A stretch of 64,000 nucleotides of DNA from Poecilobothrus nobilitatus (lineage: Eukaryota > Arthropoda > Insecta > Diptera > Dolichopodidae), in NCBI GenBank assembly GCA_947095535.1, contig OX352774.1, positions 37,836,496-37,900,495 of the forward strand, given 5' to 3'. The position numbers and the translations under genes are program-made. Every line of letters begins with the position of its first letter. The first letter of the stretch is position 1. This document shows positions 11,881 through 24,039 of this stretch, in pieces. Under the pieces are notes generated by a model. It saw only the letters and a program-made list of their open reading frames with translations. It did no database searches and had not been told where the DNA came from.

Positions 11881-13475
11881 TATACCCGTACGATAGGATC
11901 GGGTATAATAAAATTACTCCTCCGTTTGTAACACTTCGAAATAAGCGAGCTAGATATACCTTCAAAGGTATGGATCGGATCAGAAAAAAATTCTAAGACT
12001 TTTGAGCCATGTCCGTCCGTCCGTCAGCACGCTAACTCAAAAACTAAGAAAGCTAGAATCTTGAAATTTACACAAAATATTTTGGGAGTAATTTGTAGGT
12101 TCCCTATTTTTTTTGGTTGAGTTTGGACCAAGCCTTAGGGTAGCTCTCGAACACCTAACTTTTAGATCCCCACATTTTTTTTGCAATAGAGCTATGAAAT
12201 TTTACTGATAGATCTCACAAAAATATTAATTTTATTTTTAATAACTTTTTTTTGTAGCCCCACCCGTTAAGGAGCTACAGCTCCCCAAAGGTTCAAAAAA
12301 GCTTTATATTTAAATTGTTATAGCACAAGTTGTATAAGGTATATCTTCATTTTGAAAACGCCAAACGATTACTACTTTCATTAGCTTTAAAACTGTATAT
12401 ACAATAAATATATAATTTTGGCATACGGTGTCTTAATTTACCGTTATGCGAAACTCAAATTTTGCAAAATTCTTTAACCCTTCCATCTTCTAAATGGTTA
12501 AAGTTAAAAACTTGAAATTTTGACAGAAGTTAGATCTTTGAAAATTAGTATGAGTCATTTCAGAAATTTTTTTTGTATCACCCCCCGTTTAGGAGCTGTA
12601 AGGGGTCAAAAACTGAAAATTTCCTATTTTTAAACACCTGTAACTTGAACACCTGTTAAAATTTTTTGAAGTAATACACAAAAATTAAAGCTCCAACATT
12701 ATACTTTTATTTCTGTTAACAACTTTGTTTAATAATATAGGGTTACTTTATAATTGACGAAAGTGTTACTTGATTTTTTCAAATTTTCTAACAAATTTCT
12801 TTTACGAATTTTTTCCATTTTGTTTTACTCGATAATTTGAAATTGTTGAGGATATAATGCGTAGTACATAAAAATGTAATTAAATAAACAACATAACGGT
12901 TGCTTGAAGAATTTTTATTTATATGATATTGATATATATACATACTTATATAATATCATGTTTATTTACATATCGTATATGTCACTAGTGAATGAATGAT
13001 AAGAGTATAGATGTATATTATATAGCGCCGTATTTACATACATATATGTATTTTATTGTACTTATAAGAAATTATTCTATCAATGGAATATTTAAATATA
13101 ATATAATATAATATTTAAAATTATATTTACTATTTTGTACTAAGTAAATTTAATATACATTTACCGCTTAGTATTAAATGGTACTATAGAATATTTGAAA
13201 AAGTTTTGGATTGATAATCGTTATGTGAAAGGTTAGAATCTGCTTTTGAAGAATGTACATATGTTTATATATATGTATTATATATATGTTTATATATAGT
13301 TTGAATATATGTACAACCCATAGTTCTAGAAATTATAAAATTCACCCAAATTATTTTAAAATACTAAAATATTAAAAAAATAATATTGTAAGCAGAGTGA
13401 CAGGCTGTGAACATACTAACGGTTCGTACGGGTATCTAAGAGTTGACTAAGTCAACTGTATTCTTCCTCGTTTTA
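11881..13475 (+). mobile_element. 1.6-kb non-coding repeat family, copy B
   Basis: This is a full copy starting TATACCCGTACGATAGGATC and ending TTCTTCCTCGTTTT. Its interior holds two diverged tandem blocks. About 12186-12306 and 12508-12625 each read TGAAATTTT, then GATCT, then TTTTTTTTGTA, then CCCGTTNAGGAGCT, then GGTYCAAAAA, offset by about 321 bp. The subterminal ATACCCGTACGA occurs in opposite orientation at both ends. No ORF of meaning is present. Confidence 0.88.
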
Positions 13476-15184
13476 CATATGTTTTTAATCTTTTTTTTTT
13501 GTTTTTTTTGTTTTTCTCATTACTATTCAAATTTTATTAAAATCCATAATGGAAAACTTGGATTGGATGGTGTACAAAATGTTTGTTTTAACGTGGATTT
13601 CTCTAATGAAATTAAACATTGATTTTAAGTATTCTGATCGTAAATTTAAGAAAAATTGAAAACAATAGTAAAAGTAATAAATAGAAAGAAAATAAAAATG
13701 AATAGAAAAAACAAAAAGGATATTACAATTCTATATAGATTTTTATGCCATCTGGGATAAAATGATTTTTTTTTCTTTTTGTTTTTTTTTTTTTTTTCAA
13801 TTTCCCAGTATTTTAAAAATATTTCACCGAAATGAAATGAAATGAATAGAATGAATGAATAAATGAAGAAAAATATAGTATTTGTGTATGTACTCCTTAA
13901 GGATTGTAAGATATTTTCTTTTTATTTTTTCCTTTTTTTTTTTTTTGCTCGTTATTCAATTGTGTGTTAATAACAGGATCCATTCGAGATGATAAATTTA
14001 AATAAGTATTTCTTTTGTATTATATTATGTTCTTGAATAAATCTTTTTTCATTTTATATGGAAACCCACAAACAAAATATGGTATGTTGCATTCAAATGT
14101 TGAATAGAAAATCAGTATTGATTGAATTGAAGACTAGGATTTAATTTAAAAATAAAAAAAAAATAGCAGAAAAAAAAAATAAAGGAAAAAAAAAATGTGT
14201 TAATATAATATTTATGTATGTATTATATAGGTTTGTTTTTCTTCTTATATTTAAAATTTTTATATATGATTTTTTTAAAGAATCATTTTGCCACTTTTAC
14301 GATATATGTCTAATCTATTTATATGATTTTTGTGTGGCGGTTTAATTTTTTCCCTTAAAGTAATAATAATAGGCAAATTCATTGTTTCCTTACAGTCCCA
14401 CTCCCAATTCAATGTTTCCGTATCCATTTCTTATCCCTTCCTATCCTTACTCCCTAGCCAATATACTGCGTTCGCTGGTAAGGGTTTCATTCCATTATAT
14501 TGGCTAAAGAGGTAGGTGGGTTTAGTCAGAAAGAATCTGAAACTACCAAGGGGGAAATTCTTGGTGTCTCTGGAAGATTCTCACCTCCCTTAGGAAAAAA
14601 AAAAACAAAAATAATAAAGATTTTGTTTAAATTTGTGACATCAGTTATTGTTTTTAACTTTAACTTTAATTTACAATATCTATTTTTAAGTTTTTTTTGT
14701 TTTTTTTTTTTTGACGAAAAAAATCCTTTTTTCAATTGGTAACCTATAAGATTTAAAATATTATTACCTACTATCTTGATTTTCGTTTTCTTTTAATACT
14801 TTTGATTAATTTGACAAAATAAAAGATACATTTGAAAGAAACTTAAAAAAATTATATATATGCATGCAGTATGTATATATTATTATTATGTGTAGGTTGC
14901 ATAAGTTTTTATTCTATTAATGAATGAATATCTAAAAAAAACTTGTGTTTATATCGGATATAAAAGTTTTAAAATTTTTATTTTTAAGAATAATATGTAC
15001 AACTAAATGAAACAAATGTTTGTAGTGAAAAGTTAAATAAAATAAAATTGGTTTTCTGATTGGTTCCTCAGACATAGATCCGTTTTGACGATCACAAATA
15101 TCTGTCTGGCAATCGGCTATATATTAAAAAAAAAAAACTTTTTAAAAATTGTTCTCACAGTTTCAGATTTTATTTTTTCATTTT
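13476..15184. other. A+T-rich DNA with a C-rich patch; no recognised gene
   Basis: Most of the stretch is poly-A/T. The patch at 14385-14590 has a more balanced base composition and a strand bias to C. It contains 11-bp inverted arms TAGCCAATATA at 14455-14465 and 14496-14506 (30-bp loop). I do not recognise it. Confidence 0.45.
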
Positions 15185-15660
15185 TCAAAAAATAGATGAT
15201 AAACTTTAAAAAATTTGCTAATTAGTTTCACTCGGTCTAATCGAAAATTTGTAAATAAAATTTTGTATAACTTTACTTCCTGCACATTTTCGCTTACGCG
15301 TTACGAAAATGTGAAGGAAGTAAAGAGTTTCGAAGAACAAAAATCTTTAAAGCGTAAGCATAAGTTAGCACCAAAATATTTTGTATTACTCACTGTTTGA
15401 GAGCTTTTATTAGAGGTCAAAAATTGAAAATTTTGGTATTGCATCTGTAGTAAGACCAAAAAAAAAAAATTTAAAGGCGAATAATATAGTTTTTACATGC
15501 GTTAACAGTTTTTTTTTTAATTATATATATAGTTACAGAGCTACAGATCCTTAAATTTGAAAAACCCCTATTTTCCAATTTGTTAATTTCAGACCAAATG
15601 AAAGGCTATTTGTTAAGTTTTATAAATCAATATCATAACTGAATGGGTTAGTGAGATGCC
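15185..15660 (+). repeat. Diverged relative of the 1.6-kb family carrying a 22-bp hairpin
   Basis: Phrases such as AGAGCTTTTATTAGAGGTC, AAAATTGAAAATTTTGG and TTACAGAGCTACAGATCCTTAA echo the interior blocks of the repeat family. The start resembles the 25060 and 46395 copies (GCTAATTAGTTTCACTCGGTC). The 15271-15325 hairpin is listed separately. Confidence 0.45.
15271..15325. repeat. Strong hairpin with 22-bp arms
   Basis: The left arm is at 15271-15292 and the right arm at 15304-15325, with a single mismatch and an 11-base loop containing ACGCGT. The arms centre on CTTTACTTCC and CACATTTTCG. The G+C content stands out from the surroundings. Confidence 0.85.
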
Positions 15661-16069
15661 CCATATTCCTCATAAAAATGAAAGAAAATACTCCTCATAA
15701 AAAGGAAGGGAAAAAGACATAGAAAATGAACAAAAAGAGTCCAAGAATTGTTTTTTTAAATTTATTTTATTTTAAACCAAAAACATATATACAAGTTTCT
15801 TAAAATATTATTTATAAATTTTACAGAGTTCTGATTACTTAAATCAAATACAACTGTAATTTATTGACTATTAGTTAATATGCTTTAATTAATATGTAAG
15901 GCAGTTTGAAAACCTTACCCCTATAAATTCTATTACTAATAATTCGTTACGAGTAACTGTTAACCTAACAACTTAAAACTAAAAACTTAAAATTAATATA
16001 GTTTGAGGGATTTTTTTTTAGAATGCGTTAGCACCGAGATTTTTTATCAAAGTTTTTTCGGATATCGTA
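15661..16069. other. A+T-rich DNA with no recognised gene
   Basis: No gene or repeat was noticed. Confidence 0.4.
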
Positions 16070-16290
16070 CATCTACATCGTACTTGATTTCGGCTCCTAA
16101 TATCGAAAGTAAAAAGATCGGAATTAAAAAGCAATTATATCGCAGAAGAAATATAGCATTGGAAAAATGTCGTCGAACAAAATGTAGCGGACGAAATGTC
16201 GTGATAATTAATTTAAATTTAATTGGAAATATTTTGTAAAAATGGAATACACTAATTTTGCATCCAACTCTAAAATCCATCTTCGTAGCA
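16070..16290 (-). repeat. Dispersed repeat with CGACATTTTGTCC-like motifs (copy 1)
   Basis: The minus strand here matches plus 43990-44225. Both read TTTTAGAGTTG, then CCTTTTT/CCATTTTT, then AAAATATTTC, then AATTAAATTTAAATTAAT, and end in several ACATTTTGTC(C)-type repeats. The two overlapping ORFs here are artefacts of the repeat. Confidence 0.65.
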
Positions 16291-16370
16291 TATTGTGTGG
16301 CAACAGTTTTTTAATGCGATTTTTTTGCGGCTACATTTTAGACTTTAGTACTTTTTCAGTAATATTATTA

Positions 16371-16565
16371 TTTTGTTTTTTTGTTTTAATGCATTTCTCT
16401 GCCACATAAATGTGGACAGGAAATTACACGGTTTCCTGTTCAGCCGTGGCTGCAAATGTTGTAAGGGAGAATAACTCTTATGACGTGTGTGAGATTCGAA
16501 CCCACACTTCCTCGATGTTTACAGCATATTGTATACGTTTTTCTCCACTAGGCCACCGAGACCCC
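16371..16565 (-). mobile_element. tRNA-derived SINE, copy 2
   Basis: On the minus strand it starts GGGGTCTCGGTGGCCTAGTG (A-box region), has a B box GGTTCGAATCTCACAC, then the shared body with CGTCATAAGAG and GGAAACCGTGTAATT, then CATTTATGTGGCAGAGAAAT and an A-rich tail. The plus-strand ORF across it is an antisense reading of the SINE. Confidence 0.88.
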
Positions 16566-16991
16566 TTAATATTATTTATATCAACGTTTATTAAAAGGAA
16601 TATTTTCTTGAAAATTTGTGAAAAATATTGCGCCGATTTAAAAAGGGTTATTATAGTTTTAAAATATTTTTTATTCTGTTATACGATCTCTTTCAAATTA
16701 TTATACAAAAAAAGATATTATTAAATTTATTAACTTTAAATTGCATATTTATGGTGAAAATGCAAAATTATATTAAAAATATTAAATAAACAATAAATTA
16801 CATTTAAATATAAAAAAAAAAAAATTAAAATAAAATGTTTGTTTTTTCTTAAAAGTATTTTTAATTAGTCTTAAAAGAATAAAATTACTTTATTTAATTG
16901 GTTTTATATTTTTTCAAAAGTTTAAAATTCAATTAAAAAAAAATGTAAGTAATTTATTGTATTAAAAATCATGTATATGTATATACATTGT

Positions 16992-17031
<40 letters not shown>

Positions 17032-17714
17032 CTTAAATAAACTAATATATAAGTAATAAATAAATAAATATTTTAAATAAATGATCAGAATATTGAAATT
17101 TCCATTATTTTTATTGAAAGTCTTATTTTATGTTAAAAAAAAAAAAAAAAATACTATAAATTCGATAATATAAATTTAATTTGATTGTTAGTTTATAAAA
17201 AAACACATAATTTTTATTTTTAAAGATTTATTTAAATAAATAAATACTATTATTTTGAAAAATTGTATTTAACAAAAACTTTTTTTTTTTTGTACATTGA
17301 AAGGGGACAAATTATCAAAAGACTTTTCAACGATTAAAAATATTGATTTTTGAAAGTTTTGGAATGTATGGTAAATAAAATATGAGTAAGTAAAAAGACA
17401 TAAATAAAAAATAATGCATACTAATAAATAATACTCTAAAGGCTACTTCAAACTATTATTGTGATATAACTTTGGAATGTGTATTGTTCCACAAATTCGA
17501 CAATACTTAGGGGGTCATATGGTGGTAACGTGAGAAATGTATTCTATGACATTTTTATGTTATGTATAACATATCTACTCCAATGATAAATCTTATTTTA
17601 CTGATCATTTTGAAAAGCATTTGTATTGTCAAGTGGTAAAGACAAAGTGAAATATTATAAAATATTGAAAATATGTAGTTTTTTTTTAGCGAAAATATTT
17701 AAAATAATATTATT
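16566..17714. other. A+T-rich DNA with no recognised gene
   Basis: This holds poly-A/T tracts and the (TA)n run at 16994-17025. Confidence 0.5.
16994..17025. repeat. (TA)n microsatellite
   Basis: An uninterrupted alternating AT run. Confidence 0.9.
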
Positions 17715-17996
17715 TTATACCTTTATACCTACAGAGAAAAAAAATACCATTTTGCTAACTCTGCCGTTCAAATACAAATGACAATACGATTTTGACATTT
17801 CAATAGATTCCAAAAAATCATATGACAAATACACATAGTCTGAACTGACGTTAAGACTATAATTATTTAAATTTTGTATTTTTAGATTTGATTTAATTCC
17901 TTGTATTTTTTTTCCCCTTTTACTTCTCTTAAGAGCATATGGCATCAACTTAACTTCCCCATTGTTCTGTATCGTATGCGATGATCTTAATTTCAT
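17715..17996 (-). CDS. Doubtful 93-residue ORF, unrecognised
   Basis: This open frame starts MKLRSSHTIQNNGEVKLMPY and has a less biased composition than most ORFs in the window. The first 40 residues are basic (KRSKRGKKIQ) and the end is hydrophobic. I recognise no family, and no flanking exons, promoter or second copy were seen. It lies just downstream of a retrotransposon relic on the same strand and may be part of its decayed 3' region. Chance is a real alternative. Confidence 0.15.
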   Translation of the reverse strand: MKLRSSHTIQNNGEVKLMPYALKRSKRGKKIQGIKSNLKIQNLNNYSLNVSSDYVYLSYDFLESIEMSKSYCHLYLNGRVSKMVFFFSVGIKV

Positions 17997-18102
17997 TCTA
18001 ATTTTGTTAATTTTTTGCTAACTCTAATAATTCATTTTGGAAAATTTTGTTTAATATTAAAGTTCAAAAATTAAATTTGCCGCGATTGTTCGGCGCCATG
18101 TA

Positions 18103-18350
18103 TTATTGATTCAACGAAGTCTTCGGTGTTCTTAGATATTCCATTCTAGGGCCGTTTAAAAGTATAACTATTTTAGGCAATTTTCTCAAAGTATAGTCTA
18201 TCCATTTCCACTTTTTACGTTTAATTTGGTTTAATACTTGTTTTTCGCCTGCGAACTGTTATAAGTCCCTGATATTGATGGTGTTAGCTCAGAAAATTTT
18301 GTATAAATTCTTCTTTGGAACTTGCTCATGAATACTTGGAGAGTTGCTTA
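18103..18350 (-). pseudogene. Relic of a non-LTR retrotransposon ORF, C-terminal end
   Basis: The minus-strand frame gives IKRKKWKWIDYTLRK before the stop at 18105-18103. This resembles the RKWKWIGHTLRK segment found near the C terminus of several LINE polymerase ORFs. Upstream in other frames are NLYKIF and NTINIRDL-like pieces, as expected for the preceding 'LY..T...PI...I' stretch. Stops and frameshifts show it is dead. Function was reverse transcription and target-primed insertion (family knowledge). Clade cannot be settled from this piece. Confidence 0.5.
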
Positions 18351-20377
18351 TATTGTGATTTGTGGATATTAAAATACATTGTTCTTTTTCGTCGCATTGA
18401 AGGCAGTGGATAGACGTCAATGATTTTTATCTCTTTTTTTAATCCCTTTCCTTTTACACTTTTTTTTTTAAATCACAGGAATCTAAGTTTTATGAAGCGT
18501 TTAAAAAAATATAATGAAAAAATGAGAGAAATTCGCTTTTTTTAAGCGTTTATTTATATTAATTTGAAAATTACTTTTTATTTTTTACTTCTTCTAAAAA
18601 GAATAGTTCAGAAATTTAGAAAAATTTTGAAGTTTCACCGTATTTAAGAACATCTCATAATTTCAAAAAATATGTGTACAAAAAACCTCAAAAAAGTTGA
18701 TAAAAAATGAAAGCAAAATAGAAAAATTTTTATTTTTAATTTTCAAAAAAAGAGAAGAAACAGGGATGAAAAGATGATGCTTTGAGAATATAAATGGGAT
18801 AAAAAGATGACGTCTGACGTTAGAAACAATTTCATTAACTACTATTTTAAATATTAATAGGATACTATTAAAGTACTTATTTGTAATAGTGGTGAAATTT
18901 ATCGGAGACACAAACCATAGCGATTTGAACGTTTACAACAAATTACACTTTAATATTGTGAAATATTTTTCATACATCTTTATTTAATGAATATTAAAAA
19001 ATCACTGAAAATTATGAAATATAAAGAAATGATAAAAAAGAAATTGGCATTTTCTTAAATTTTACAATAAAAAATCTAATGAAATGAAAAAAAAGAACAC
19101 TTGAATTTATTTTACTTCTCTCATTTATGACACGTGGTCATGGGGCTAGTTTATTTTAGATTAAATTGATTTTGAAGACAAATATGACCCTAAAATAAAT
19201 AATATAAATTAGTATTTTTTCTAATTTTATTTTTATATTGATTTTTTTCATTTTAAAAAAAATATCATATATTTTTCTTTATATTTTATTTTTTTTTTAT
19301 ATATTTTATTTATTTTTATTGTGAGATTTTTTAAAATTATTTGTATAGATGTAATTAGAATTAGGTTATTCATTCAGTAGAAATACAGAAGTTTGAAAAT
19401 TTTGATTTTAAAATCAAATTAGTATAAAGTTGTATATACCTAGGTATATACTTAGGTATACCTAGCCTAAAAATTTAAATAATAAACATAGTTTCTAAGT
19501 AGATTGATAGATACTTTCACTAATTTGATTACATTTTTAATTTTAAAGTGTTAAGAGGGTTTGGTTAAAAGTTTTTTGTTTCAATAACCTTGTCGTTCAT
19601 TTATATTTCAAAAAATCTGATCATATAGGATTCCAAAAAGAAGGACAAGAGGTGGCAGTTGGAAAATAAAGTGAAAACGAATTTGCAACAAGGAGAGGAA
19701 ACACATTTGACAGAAGCATGTTCCACATTTTATCATATCTAACAACAAATCACTTTTCATTTATTATTTTAAACCATCTAGAAAATTTCGGGACTTAGAA
19801 ATGAGTACTTGCATCCAATCTGGTGTTATATTGGAATTGTTTGAATTGGCATTATTAACTTTAATCCAATAGAGCAAGAAGCATTATCTACAAGGATATT
19901 TATATTAATGCTTGCTATTTTATGGTTGTTACAAGATGATTTTATTTTGAGAATTTCAAAGAACTTTCAGTGGGATTTATTTTATCAATCTTTTTATTAA
20001 ATGAGCAGATCTTAAAAGAACAGATCTTGACAATTGAATGTCCTAACAGATATACGAGTATAATAGAAATAAAAGAAATTGATTGGATTAGATAAAAATG
20101 AAATATAACATTTGAATTGATATATGCAAGTAATGGATAATGGATATATTGAAATATACATATATAAATGTATAAATTACAATTAACGAATATAAAACAA
20201 TATAAATATTAGAATAATTATAACTGGAAATCTATAATATAATACACAAGATGTTGGCGAGACCTTGCCAACATGTAAAAAAATATATTTTATATCTATA
20301 ATAAAACACTCACACTGAATGTAAACTAAACTGGCAATGATGATATTTCTGTATAGTTATTTAATAAATTAAAATTT
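18351..20377. other. A+T-rich DNA with no recognised gene
   Basis: One weak hairpin (8-bp ATGTTGGC arms at 20251-20258 and 20267-20274, 8-base loop) was noted. A lone ATCGGAGACACAAACC near 18901 resembles the motif repeated at 20378-20535. Confidence 0.45.
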
Positions 20378-20535
20378 TATTACCAGAGACACAAATCTTT
20401 GACTCAAAGTAATATCAAGAGACACAAACAGTTCATTAAAAATATAAATAAATTTAGTAAATATTATTACCGGAGACCAAATTTTCCACTAGAAGTATTA
20501 CCAGAGACACACACCGTCCATTAAAAGTGAGTACA
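20378..20535 (+). repeat. Degenerate direct repeats of ATTACCAGAGACACAAA
   Basis: Variants begin near 20380, 20407, 20464 and 20496. Two are followed by a CAGTTCATTAAAA or CCGTCCATTAAAA segment. They lie upstream of Helitron copy 2 and may belong to its 5' side. Confidence 0.5.
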
Positions 20536-20842
20536 GTCAAAAAAGGAGAAGTACATACTTAAAAAAAAATAAATTCAGCAAATTTTTAATTTTTAAATTT
20601 GACCGCCACGTCCATTATGAACTGGTCGCAGCGGTAAATTAAAAATAAATTATTAATCTTCTGTTGGCGTTTTCAATCATTGTTTTGAAAAAAATAAAAA
20701 TTGGTACTCTTAATAAAATTAAAACGTCTGAAAGTGAAAAAGTGAGAGTGAACAAAGTTTATAGTAAACCTCATATTTATAAGAAAAAAATAATAGGCCG
20801 ATTTTATTCTTGATTTTGTTTTCATTAGTATAAAAGCTGGAA

Positions 20843-21910
20843 AAAGCTTCGTAACATACTTTAAAATAGTTTTGTTTATTTAGGTTGAAATTTGGATTTT
20901 TAAGCTAAATTTTCTGGTATAACATAAAATATTCGGAATTTTTTTATTAATATAAAATTCGGCAGACTTAAATAATTATATTTCATAACAGAAGTCAGAA
21001 AATTACTAAATATTATAGAAACGGATATTTTTCTTAAAAAAAAAAAAAAACATAGAAAATATCATTTTAGAAGCCTTCTCTCACAAAAGATTCATAATTT
21101 TGTACTAATTTATTATTAGACCATTAAATTAAAAAGCTGTCGAAAACGACCGTCACAAAAAAAAGGCCCCGAAAATTTATGAAATTACATTATCATAGAC
21201 ATGAATCTTTTATTAAATATACCAAAGACCTCTTCTAAAGTACATTTAAATAAAATAAATTCAGCAAATTTTTTTCAAGCAAAAAAAAATAAACGCAAAA
21301 GACTTGAAAGTAGTTTTGGTAATTAAAGTAATTTCGCGGCGAAAACAACTGTTTTTCATCGACATAAAAATTTTTTTTTAAAACTAAAGAAAAATAGAGA
21401 GTCTGGTAAAATTTTAACAAATATTAAAGTTATTTAGATTATTGGTATTGTTTTAAATGTAACAAAAAAAAAAAAATGTCGTAGCGGTTTGTGTTGGTTG
21501 GTTTTTCGCTGGTTTTTATTGTGCACTTTATACATGTGTTTCAAACAATTTTTGAGATATCGGCACGAACTTTTACCCTTTTTTTTTGAATGTGTTTTTA
21601 GCTTGGACCATTTTTTCTCAATGATTAAAAAACTGTCAAAAATTACCGCCACGAAAAAACGGCGAGAAAATATTAATAAACTGTACCTAACATTTTTAAT
21701 TTTATGTGTTTAGATTTGTTTTATGTTTTTTTTCTATTACAAGTAAGTAAGTGATTTCAACATTTTTTTAATGGTGCTGATGTAAAAATGAAATTTTTAG
21801 GTAGTTTATTAAGGGAGTCAGTATGCTACCGTAAATGTTTTTGATGTTCTATAGTAAATGTTCCGTAAATGTTCTATAGAAATTGTGCAATTGCACAGGG
21901 GATTTTCTAG
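20843..21910 (+). mobile_element. Non-autonomous Helitron, copy 2
   Basis: The left 450 bp match 1-470. The end has the same palindrome (884-897 within 21841-21900), the same 9-base spacer and CTAG at 21907-21910, followed by T. Copy 2 is longer than copy 1 by roughly 370 bp of internal sequence between about 21290 and 21800. The true 5' TC end was not located, so the start is where similarity to copy 1 begins. A GTCGAAAACGACCGTCAC-like motif recurs in altered form near 21633. Confidence 0.72.
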
Positions 21911-24039
21911 TAAAAATATAAAATAATAACACAACTGTTCAAGTTGATTAAAAAAACATTTTGAAAAAATTTTAACAAAATTATTAAAAAAAAAGGCGGA
22001 ACGGCAATTCCTTAAATTGAATACGTAAAAATATTTTTTAGTAAATTGTATAAGAAACTTTTTTTTTCTCTGACAGATCATCGACCGATCGAACAGGATC
22101 GAAGGAATGAAACTTATTTCAGTGGGACAATTTTGTTTAATTTTGAAGACTTACTACTTAGCTTTAAATATTTTGAACTGAATTTCTGTTTGTTAACAAC
22201 TCAAACTACCTATAGATCACCAACCGTTTTAAATCACCTTATATAGATATTTAAATATATTTCGAATGAATGCTATCCAAACTTTAAGAAAGGATTGTTT
22301 TGTATACAATTATTGAACGTTTAGATAAAAGGAAGAGTAAATTGAAGAGGAATAGGATCATAGAAAGGATTTGGAAGGTATAGATTGGAGACGGAATTGA
22401 ACAGATTTTTCTAAAAAGTTTCAAATTTTATAATAGACCATGCTTATCAGAGAGAAAAACATTGAATTAGCATAAGACCTAAGTAAGTATACTCAATAAG
22501 TACTTTCAATTTGAATTAAGATTTCGCAATAAATTTCCATAACCAATTTTGAAACACCTATGAAGCCCTAAGGTGCAGAAATGGACATACATATCCTTAT
22601 AATTTCAATCTCAGAAAAAGCATACAATAAACTATTAATATTATAATTGTTTTTACATCAATTCTAGATGCTCTTGAAAATTGTTTCATTCATCTCTTCA
22701 TCCTTTTTTATTTATTTAAAAAAATTTCCCTGTCATATGCAGAGAAATGAAAAACCATCTATAATAAAATTATAAAATCATTTATTTTTTTGAGGAAAAC
22801 GTGCCACAAATTGAAATTGAATCATTCCTGCTAAAAAATGTTCAATTACATATAATATGGCTTATTTTTAAATCTAGAATTTTTTTTTATTTTTTATGTA
22901 TAGGTAGGTGTATAATGAAAAACAAAAAATTCTTTAAAATTACATAAAACAATAATAGATATTTCAGATTTTTGACAAATATTTACCACATTATAATAAT
23001 ATCTTCTTCATTTAATCCATTCTTTACTTCATTATATTAATTTTACTTAAATTTTACCATATTAAATAAGAAAAACAAAAAAAAAAAATAAAAATAAATA
23101 AAATTTAAAATTTTTATTCAGAACAAAAAAAAAAAAACAAAATTTTTATTATTTTAACAAGATAGATGAAAAACTTTTTCAATCTCTAAAAATTGAAATA
23201 TAATAGAGAATTTAATTCTCATAACATATTATACGAATAAACATGCATGAACTATTAAAAGTATATTATATTTTAACCCTTTAATAGATTGAAAGTGACT
23301 TTTGAGTTCTATTTTAATGAGGTGCATTAATTTTTTTTCCACTTATACAATAGAATTACGCAAAGATCCTTCGCGCGTTCATTTCTGCACAATGCTAACG
23401 CGAAAGTGATGTAAAATGTAATTTGGAATTCTTTTATTGTAATGACTACTAAAATATGGAACTCTCTACCATCAAATATGTTATAGTAATGTTCCGTTTT
23501 GATAATTGCAAAAAAAATTTAAAAGCAAAATCTTTATTAGTTACTTTTCAATTGGGCTACTAACCAAGCATCTTATTTATTTTTCTCTGCAACTTAAATT
23601 TTAAGCTAAATCTACATTCCACCTATAAAGTTACTATAGTGCAAGTGCAAGCGTATTGGCAAGCGTGTAAAAAAAACACTTTGAAGATTTAAAAATGAAA
23701 AACTAATAAAAGCGTTTACTTAAATTAAATATGAATTTATTATTCTAAAGTAAATGGTAAAAATGGAACAAATCAATGTCTAGGTAAATTAAAATATTGA
23801 GGGTTGGGCACGAATTCTTGAAAGCAAAATTTTGCTTGATAAAATTTACCAATGGAAAATGTATTGGGTAAAATCTATTAAAAAATTTAACAATTAAAAT
23901 CTCGTATGTAAATTGCGTCGTAATTGAAATTATAATTATGTGACCAAACTTTAATGCGCTATTATCGAAATGAAATATGCATTCCCATTATCAAGGTAAC
24001 AATTAATAATTTATTTATTCTTTGTTTTTTTTTACAAAA
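21911..24039. other. A+T-rich DNA with no recognised gene
   Basis: A small patch around 22070-22110 (GATCATCGACCGATCGAAC) is richer in G+C, but no coding exon could be built from it. Confidence 0.45.

Noticed and set aside
16410..16724. 104-residue ORF with CEIRTHTSSMF
   Set aside because: It is the antisense reading of SINE copy 2. The same peptide type recurs at 29828-30091 from copy 3.
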